From NCBI RefSeq assembly GCF_900168015.1, contig NZ_FUYR01000001.1:281968-345967 (forward strand): 64,000 nt of DNA, in the 5' to 3' direction. The position numbers were made by a program, and so were the translations under genes. The number at the start of each line of letters is the position of its first letter. Positions within the stretch are counted from its first letter, which is position 1. Of the stretch, positions 58,630 through 64,000 are shown piece by piece. The notes beneath the pieces are model-generated. The model did no database searches, had not been told where the DNA came from, and worked only from the letters and a program-made list of their open reading frames with translations. This stretch comes from Daejeonella lutea. Lineage in GTDB: Bacteria > Bacteroidota > Bacteroidia > Sphingobacteriales > Sphingobacteriaceae.

Positions 58630-59697
58630 TTATTGCTTTATTTTTCGCAGTTTGCTAAGGGATAGAATTTTAATATTGCTGGCTTCCTTTTCAATCAGAT
58701 GTTCGTCTTTGAAGTCGGTTAGTGTGCGGCTTACAGTTTCATTTGCGGTACCGACCATGGCGGCGAGATCATCTCTTGAAACACGTATTGTGACAGTATC
58801 AGAATCTTTCTCACCAAATTTCTCGGCGAGGCTTACAAGAGCATCCCCCACGCGTTTCCGTACAGAATTGTACGCAAGTTTAAGTAGCTGTTCCTGTTTT
58901 TCGCGCACATTGCCCGAAAGGAGATCGATGAATTTTCTGGAAATACCCGGATTTTTAAAAAGTAAGGTGTTAAAGTCATCACGCGAGATAAGGTATAACT
59001 CGGTATTTTCGAGCGTCTCGGCATTATCCGTACAGGCTTTGTTCAAAATTACCGACTCATATCCAAAAAACTCTCCTGGCCCCAGCATGCCGGTAGCGAT
59101 TTCCCGTCCATCCTGATAGATCATAAAGGTCCTGATGCCACCAGCCTTGATCATGAAAACATGCGATAGCTGGTCACCTTCCGAAAATATAGTTTGTTTT
59201 TTCTTAAAGCTGCGTTGCCTGCTGTTTTCAGAAAGTTCAGTAAGCAGTTTCACCGACCGGGCCTCGTCCAGCAGGTTCTCCAGCGAGCCTGTGCTGCCAG
59301 CACCCTTTACGATGGCTGCCCTTTTTTGCAGCCGTGCTTCTATGGCATTTAATAGTTCCATATCACTGAAAGGTTTGGTGAGGTAATCGTCGGCACCCAT
59401 TTCCATCCCCCTACGCATGTCTACCCGTTCGCTTTTGGCTGTAATGAAAATAAAAGGGATGTCCGCAGTCTTCTCATTCTTATTTAGCATATAAAGCACA
59501 CCATACCCGTCCAGCTCAGGCATCATAATGTCACAGAGGATAATGTCAGGCAAGTGATTTTGAGCCAGTTCGACGCCCTTTTTACCATTCTCAGCCGTGT
59601 ATACCTGGTAATCGGCCAATTCGAGTATCTCGGCAGTACTTTCACGGATATCCTGATTATCCTCTATTACTAGGACAGTGCTGTTCGATTTCTTCAT
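58630..59697 (-). CDS. Response regulator with REC fused to Crp/Fnr
   Basis: A 355-residue regulator. Residues about 7-125 are a receiver (acidic E12/D13, phosphoacceptor Asp56 in LCDIMMPE, Lys in YLTKPF). Residues about 150-260 are a cNMP-binding-like beta-roll and about 270-350 a Crp/Fnr HTH whose recognition helix ANETVSRTLTDF carries the E-xx-SR residues that read TGA half-sites. The common phospho-responsive output families (LuxR, OmpR, NtrC) are replaced here by a Crp module. It is coupled to the FixL-like kinase upstream (ATGA overlap). Candidate targets are the TGA-N6-TCA boxes of this island. Confidence 0.93.
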   Translation of the reverse strand: MKKSNSTVLVIEDNQDIRESTAEILELADYQVYTAENGKKGVELAQNHLPDIILCDIMMPELDGYGVLYMLNKNEKTADIPFIFITAKSERVDMRRGMEMGADDYLTKPFSDMELLNAIEARLQKRAAIVKGAGSTGSLENLLDEARSVKLLTELSENSRQRSFKKKQTIFSEGDQLSHVFMIKAGGIRTFMIYQDGREIATGMLGPGEFFGYESVILNKACTDNAETLENTELYLISRDDFNTLLFKNPGISRKFIDLLSGNVREKQEQLLKLAYNSVRKRVGDALVSLAEKFGEKDSDTVTIRVSRDDLAAMVGTANETVSRTLTDFKDEHLIEKEASNIKILSLSKLRKIKQ

Positions 59698-60881
59698 AAT
59701 TTGTTGAATAATAAAGTAACAGTAGTTCCGTGGTCTTGTGCACTCTTACAAAATACCTCGCCGCCCATTAGTCCAACGTAACGTTTAACGATATTTAAGC
59801 CGAGGCCTGTCCCGGGAATGTTGCCTGTGTTATGGGCACGGAAAAAGGGTTCGAAAAGGTTTTTCTGTTCTTCTTCGGGTATACCGATTCCATTGTCTTT
59901 TACTGTTATAACCAGGCCCGATTCACTGACCTCGGTATTGAATTCAATAAATGTATTCTCACCGGAGTATTTAATAGCATTTGATATCAGATTGATGACG
60001 GAGTTCTTCAGCAATGCAGGATCAAGATTAACTGTACTGGCGGTGCCTGTATGCTGGTAAACAATATTTTGATTTTGCTTGGCGATCATTTGCATTTCCT
60101 CAATCAGATCTTCAGAAAACTTAACGATGTCAAATTCCTGAAATTCCGCTTCTGTCTTTCCTGCTTCCAGTTTCTCAAGTGACAGGAAATCGTTGAGTAT
60201 TCCCGTGAGCTGGCCAACAGAATTTTTAATCTTACCGGTATGCTTGATGACGCTATCCGGATCCGGTTTATGAACATATTTTTCTATAAGCGATGCTGAA
60301 AGCTGAACCGAACTAAGCGGTGTACGGAATTCGTGCGAAGCCATAGACACGAATCTTGTTTTTAAGTGATTAAGTTCCTTTTCTTTTTCAAGCGAAATAC
60401 TGACATCTTCTTTTGCCTGTTCAAGTTCATTTACAAGCTTTTGAAGCACGGCAGTCCTTTCTTTGATGCGTTCTTCAAGCTGGGCAGTGTAATCTTTTAA
60501 CGAACGTTCTGCAGCTTTCTCCTTTGAAAGGTCATGAATAAATCCAGTATAAATCTTTCTGTTCTCATACTCGACTTCACTGACTGCCAGACGAAAGGGG
60601 AATGTACTGCCGTCTTTCTTCAACCCCAGAACCTCCCTGCCTATCCCGATTATTCTTTTTTCGCCAGTAGATTGGTAACGGTGGAGATAACTGTCATGTG
60701 CACTCTTATCTGGTTCAGGCATCAGGACAGAAATGTTCTTTCCATGCACCTCTGCTTCATCATATCCAAAGATCTTTAGGGCAGCCGGATTCATCGATTC
60801 TATAATGCCCCGATAATCGATGGTAATGATGCCGTCAATAGCTGTATTAATGATTGCATTTAATAATTTGACGTGTTCCAT
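59694..60881 (-). CDS. FixL-like heme-PAS histidine kinase
   Basis: A 395-residue soluble kinase; start at 60881 (MEHVKLLNAI). The PAS domain (about 1-125) matches the oxygen sensor FixL: MPEPDKSAHDSYLHRY, GEKRIIGI and KKDGSTFP. Relative to the FixL proximal heme His200, the residues expected for Arg206 and Arg220 are also there (His62, Arg68, Arg82 here). After a coiled coil come HisKA (His183 in MASHEFRTP) and HATPase_c (NGIGIPEEE, GTGLGLNIV). It is coupled to the REC-Crp gene. Oxygen sensing through heme is inferred from these residues. Confidence 0.9.
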   Translation of the reverse strand: MEHVKLLNAIINTAIDGIITIDYRGIIESMNPAALKIFGYDEAEVHGKNISVLMPEPDKSAHDSYLHRYQSTGEKRIIGIGREVLGLKKDGSTFPFRLAVSEVEYENRKIYTGFIHDLSKEKAAERSLKDYTAQLEERIKERTAVLQKLVNELEQAKEDVSISLEKEKELNHLKTRFVSMASHEFRTPLSSVQLSASLIEKYVHKPDPDSVIKHTGKIKNSVGQLTGILNDFLSLEKLEAGKTEAEFQEFDIVKFSEDLIEEMQMIAKQNQNIVYQHTGTASTVNLDPALLKNSVINLISNAIKYSGENTFIEFNTEVSESGLVITVKDNGIGIPEEEQKNLFEPFFRAHNTGNIPGTGLGLNIVKRYVGLMGGEVFCKSAQDHGTTVTLLFNKL

Positions 60882-61534
60882 TGTGCTGTAAATTACAAAA
60901 ATATTGATATACAACAGAAGTAATCCTTATATGGCCTCCTGGATCCGTTATTGTCGTTCGGGAGTGCTTCGAGACTGCTTCGAGACTGCGCCGGGACTAG
61001 TTCGCAAATTCTTCTGTAACTGTTCGCAAAATCTTCGCAAAGTCTTCGGTAATTCTTCGCTGTTTGTTCGCAAAGTGTTCGCTAGCGCTTCGGTAGCTGT
61101 TCGCAAAACCTTCGGTAGCGCTTCGGTAGCGCTTCGCAAAACCTTCGCTACGATCCTGTTTTTTCGGATGACTTTCAGGAACAGGGGCGAAGCAGTCTCG
61201 TAGCAAGTACACAGCAGTCCCGACAGTTATTTTGCCACAATGTAGCTATTGCTCCCGGCTGAGCTATTATTTTCAAAATTTGTTTAATGCATTCTTGGCT
61301 ACACTTTCCAGTTTAGATGATGCCGACATCCATGTCCAGACGCAAGGGGTTATTTAATACTCCTAAAGGTATATTTTCATGCAAATCGTCTCCTCAAAAG
61401 GACCTGTTGAGATAAAGTAACATACCCTGGCAATGAGAGCCAAGCATTCAATTTAATATTAATTATTTTTTTTCATTCTTACCCAACCATTCTATTTCGG
61501 TGGTGGGTATTGTGATAAAATAGATAGAAATAAT
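60882..61534. other. Non-coding stretch with 11-bp repeat array
   Basis: About 650 bases without a credible gene. The 11-bp array occupies 60957-61154. The remaining 380 bases to the next gene show no clear hairpin, tRNA or promoter, apart from an AT-rich tract just before 61535. Frames through the array on both strands code for repetitive peptides only. Confidence 0.75.
60957..61154. repeat. 11-bp tandem repeat, 18 units
   Basis: Eighteen consecutive 11-bp units, almost all beginning TTCG (for example TTCGCAAAACC, TTCGGTAGCGC, TTCGAGACTGC), with no gaps. The spacing is exact even where the last seven bases vary. In three frames it reads as 11-residue periodic peptides, which is why spurious open frames occur on both strands. 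Confidence 0.95.
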
Positions 61535-62479
61535 ATGAACAACTTATTTAAAACCTTAAGCGTAATCGCAATTTCAACAGTGTATTTTTCAATAACAGGA
61601 TGTGAGGAAGCAGAACTTCCAATTCCCCTGGAAAATAAGCCGACATCTCAACAACCATCTCCGAATCTGCCGGTACCTGCAGACAAAGTACCTACATTTC
61701 CTGATAGCTCAGGAGTTTCTGATCCTGGAAACCCTTCGGCACCACCGGCAGCGGATCCTTCAGGTCCTTCTATACCGGTTGTTCCGGGTTTGCTGAAGAA
61801 AATCATCTGGGCCGCCCTGGATTACAAAGAGTTTAGGTACAATTCAAGAGGCGACCTGCTACATTATGTTACTCAATATAACAGTGTACAAGGAACATCA
61901 ATAGTGCGGAGAGATGAGTATACCTACACATATGATGGAAATGGAAATATCGTTTCAATCAGTAATAAAGATGGCATCAGAACAGAATACTTTTATAGTG
62001 GCGACGTATGGAGTGAGGCCTTAAGCTTTGATAAGTTTAATAGACCACTTCGGAAATATAAGTTCCAGTTTAATGCAAAAAAGCAGCTGGCTGATTATGC
62101 CGAATTCAATGTTTCGCTTGACGGGGCAATTACCCCGAGATCAAAAACCAATTTTAGCTATGATGGTGCAGGTAACCTGACCCACTATACCTACTTCTGG
62201 TATGTTGAAAGCAGTAAAACATTTGTACGCTCAACCGAATTGCAGTTTTCGAACTTTGATTCTAAAAAGTATGCAAAGAATTCCACGACTTTCGACTATA
62301 TCCTACAGCCACTAAGCTTTTTTGTCAATAACCCGGGTAAGAAGGAAACCCTGAGCAGCAGCAATCCAATTGAATACTATACTTATTCATATGATCAATA
62401 TAGCTATCCGACTCATAGAACGACATCCTATAGCTATGATAAGCCGCTCCCGGAAACGAAAGCGACTTTTGAATATTAA
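61535..62479 (+). CDS. Lipoprotein with YD-like repeats
   Basis: A 314-residue protein with a lipoprotein signal (STVYFSITGC, Cys23) and a Pro/Ser-rich linker (about 30-90). The rest contains repeated tyrosine-rich units of the YD/RHS kind, for example YTYDGNGNIVSIS and NFSYDGAGNLTHYTY. It is much shorter than toxin-bearing RHS proteins and has no toxin domain, so a surface or adhesive role is more likely. Confidence 0.75.
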   Translation: MNNLFKTLSVIAISTVYFSITGCEEAELPIPLENKPTSQQPSPNLPVPADKVPTFPDSSGVSDPGNPSAPPAADPSGPSIPVVPGLLKKIIWAALDYKEFRYNSRGDLLHYVTQYNSVQGTSIVRRDEYTYTYDGNGNIVSISNKDGIRTEYFYSGDVWSEALSFDKFNRPLRKYKFQFNAKKQLADYAEFNVSLDGAITPRSKTNFSYDGAGNLTHYTYFWYVESSKTFVRSTELQFSNFDSKKYAKNSTTFDYILQPLSFFVNNPGKKETLSSSNPIEYYTYSYDQYSYPTHRTTSYSYDKPLPETKATFEY

Positions 62480-62648
62480 ACCTAATTGCTCAAGAACAGC
62501 CAGGAAATACTATTAAGATTTACAACAAAAAAAATGAAAAAATCAGATATTTATTACCGCAATTGAAGCGCTGGTAAACTAATATCAACATTGAATTCTG
62601 TCCGATCATTTCTCGTCGGACAGAATCATGAACTAAACGCATTGTTGA

Positions 62649-63494
62649 ATGAAACTAAAAATAAATACCATCCTTGTGTTACTTTTCGTTGGTGCCATAG
62701 GATGTTCCACAATCAAGCTTGGTATCCCGGATCAGTTTAAACAACAAGCTACGGAAATGCACGTCAAGGGATTGAATGGCTTCACCATCAATCAGACGCT
62801 CGAATTCGGGAATTACAACACCTCCATAATAAAAAACGATTGGGTGTTTACCCGTGAAAAAACCGGCCATGCATGGGACCTTAATGCAGAGGGTCGTATC
62901 TTAAAGATGTTCAATGTCGACAACCTCAATAAAAGAACCAGGTCAAATACAAAATATCAGTACAGCTTGTATGGGGATGGGCTTGAGTCGAAGATATTCT
63001 GTCTCGAGGACAAAAAATTAACTGAAAGCGAGATTAAAACGAATAATAAATGGCTAGGAGACTTTTCCCAAACAAGAAATTATAACTATACCTTTTCGGC
63101 GGCTATTTTACCCCTGGTTCAAAATTTTGATGATCCATGGCAGGTGTTATTATACAACAGGTACGATGCAAAAAGAGATACTGCGAAACGTTTTTTCGAT
63201 TTGCCATATATTGAAGAAGAGGGATATGCCAAAAACGGGGATGAAACGATTACAATCAGAACTATACGTACCAAAAACGGAACTACCGCGCAAGGCAGAG
63301 ATGTTAATTTTCCGGTTAAAATGCCCGCTGGCTATGAGCTACGGATCGATGATGGGGTAATTGGTATTATTGATACGTACGACAATAATATTTGGATTTA
63401 TAACGATCTGGACAAAGAAACCAAGTTAATTGTGGCGTCTATATCTTCGGCAATACTTCTCCGAAAGCTGGGCACAGTTGGAACGATAGAATAA
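62649..63494 (+). CDS. Hypothetical lipoprotein
   Basis: A 281-residue protein with a lipoprotein signal (LLFVGAIGC, Cys19). The mature part is mixed alpha/beta with a Trp/Tyr-rich centre, and ends in a hydrophobic helix-like segment (LIVASISSAILLRKLG). I do not recognise a family. It is followed 26 bp later by a sigma factor gene on the same strand, but a functional link is not evident. Confidence 0.7.
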   Translation: MKLKINTILVLLFVGAIGCSTIKLGIPDQFKQQATEMHVKGLNGFTINQTLEFGNYNTSIIKNDWVFTREKTGHAWDLNAEGRILKMFNVDNLNKRTRSNTKYQYSLYGDGLESKIFCLEDKKLTESEIKTNNKWLGDFSQTRNYNYTFSAAILPLVQNFDDPWQVLLYNRYDAKRDTAKRFFDLPYIEEEGYAKNGDETITIRTIRTKNGTTAQGRDVNFPVKMPAGYELRIDDGVIGIIDTYDNNIWIYNDLDKETKLIVASISSAILLRKLGTVGTIE

Positions 63495-63520
63495 GCTGTA
63501 ACGCCTACAGAAATAAAACA

Positions 63521-64000
63521 GTGATCAAACAGGAATCAGAAATAAAGCTCATTTTGGAAGGCTGCCGGGCAAATGACCGTAGGGCCCAGGAAGTGCTTTA
63601 TCGCCTGCTTTACAAATTTGCTATGTCAACCGCTATGCGTTACTCGCGGGATGAACTTGATGCTGGTGATATTCTAAGTCACGCTTTTGTGCGGATCTTT
63701 AAACATATCCATACGTTCGATGAAAACAAAGGAACGATTTATTCGTGGGTAAAGCGAATTATCATCAATGAAAGCCTGGATCATATCAAGGCCCGGATCA
63801 AGTTTGCCGACAACCTGGAGATCGAAGCAGTAGCAGAACCTGCTATTAATAATGCTGCCCTGGATCGCTTGAATGCAAGCGAAATTATGACCATGATTCA
63901 GAAACTTCCACCGGCTACACATGCAGTGTTTGTGTTATATGCAGTTGAGGGATATAAACACAAAGAAATTTCAGAAACCCTGGGTATAAGCGAAGGAACC
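63521..64000 (+). CDS. ECF sigma factor (3' end outside window)
   Basis: A sigma-70 family ECF factor, 160 codons visible and cut by the window end. A GTG at 63521 (VIKQESEIKL) is the likely start, since no ATG precedes region 2. Region 2 is seen in ILSHAFVRIFKHIHTFDENKGTIYSWVKRI (about residues 50-80), and region 4 in MIQKLPPATHAVFVLYAVEGYKHKEISETLGISEGT. Bacteroidota use many such factors with anti-sigma partners downstream, which here would lie beyond the end. Confidence 0.9.
   Translation, partial: MIKQESEIKLILEGCRANDRRAQEVLYRLLYKFAMSTAMRYSRDELDAGDILSHAFVRIFKHIHTFDENKGTIYSWVKRIIINESLDHIKARIKFADNLEIEAVAEPAINNAALDRLNASEIMTMIQKLPPATHAVFVLYAVEGYKHKEISETLGISEGT

Noticed and set aside
60904-61212. 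Open frames on both strands through 60904-61212 coding for repetitive 11-residue peptides
   Set aside because: Frames on both strands are open only because the 11-bp repeat lacks stops; no start signal, homology or codon pattern supports a gene.
61535-62479. RHS/YD-repeat toxin (polymorphic toxin) system
   Set aside because: The protein is short, a lipoprotein, has only a few loose YD-like units, no hyperconserved RHS core and no toxin or immunity gene beside it.

Overview
The window looks like a chromosomal segment of a Bacteroidota bacterium, most likely Sphingobacteriales (Pedobacter- or Mucilaginibacter-like). The evidence is the fused ccoN-ccoO oxidase gene, the clade II (Sec-type, lipoprotein) nosZ cluster, many SPII lipoproteins, DUF4397/DUF1080/CarboxypepD_reg proteins, starts with little Shine-Dalgarno signal, and intergenic DNA full of degenerate 7-bp tandem repeats. 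This is inferred from protein content only; no rRNA or tRNA gene was found.

Layout. 1-7.9 kb: housekeeping and secreted proteins (DUF5694-like, CBM9-like, EEP phosphatase, double DUF1080, receiver-only regulator, DUF4397 lipoprotein, cupin). 7.9-10.7 kb: a heme oxygenase convergent with a bacteriophytochrome histidine kinase. 11.1-13.7 kb: a Crp/Fnr regulator and a small redox operon (F420-reductase-like, YceI, DoxX) with a perfect TTGAC-N4-GTCAA operator between them. 13.8-18.6 kb: DinB, M28 peptidase, DoxX, PQQ dehydrogenase with a c-heme, HD hydrolase. 18.6-25 kb: an output-less phytochrome directly upstream of a CheB-CheR-PAS histidine kinase. 25.5-31.3 kb: M28 carboxypeptidase, OsmC, a long non-coding stretch, mnmE, a small membrane protein.

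31.9-60.9 kb is a large micro-oxic/anaerobic respiration island. It holds the cbb3 oxidase (ccoNO, Q, P) with its assembly genes (ccoG, ccoH, a SafE-like protein, ccoI, ccoS and an unrecognised 34-aa peptide). Next is a nitrosative-stress operon: Ric/ScdA with DUF2249, DUF1858-DUF2249, an orphan heme-copper subunit-I-like protein and a MIP18-type Fe-S factor. Then a fasciclin lipoprotein and the nos operon for N2O respiration (cytochrome c, nosZ, a membrane-NosL fusion, nosD, nosF, nosY, hemerythrin, group III truncated hemoglobin), with a divergent Crp/Fnr regulator. The island ends with ldhA-hemN-flavoprotein-like genes and a two-component pair. In that pair the kinase carries a FixL-type heme PAS domain, and the response regulator fuses a receiver directly to a Crp/Fnr DNA-binding module. 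TGA-N6-TCA boxes lie upstream of ccoNO, ccoI/ric, the nos operon and ldhA-hemN. Together these suggest a compressed FixL-FixJ-FixK cascade controlling the island. No nitrite or nitric oxide reductase of a known type is in the window, so it shows N2O consumption rather than full denitrification.

60.9-64 kb: an 18-unit 11-bp tandem repeat, two lipoproteins and an ECF sigma factor cut by the window end.

The most notable findings are the FixL-like kinase with the REC-Crp fusion and its candidate regulon, heptamer repeats that also interrupt the G domain of mnmE in frame, the 11-bp array, the output-less phytochrome beside a giant kinase, the internal terminator after nosZ, and the unrecognised genes embedded in the cco and ldhA-hemN operons.
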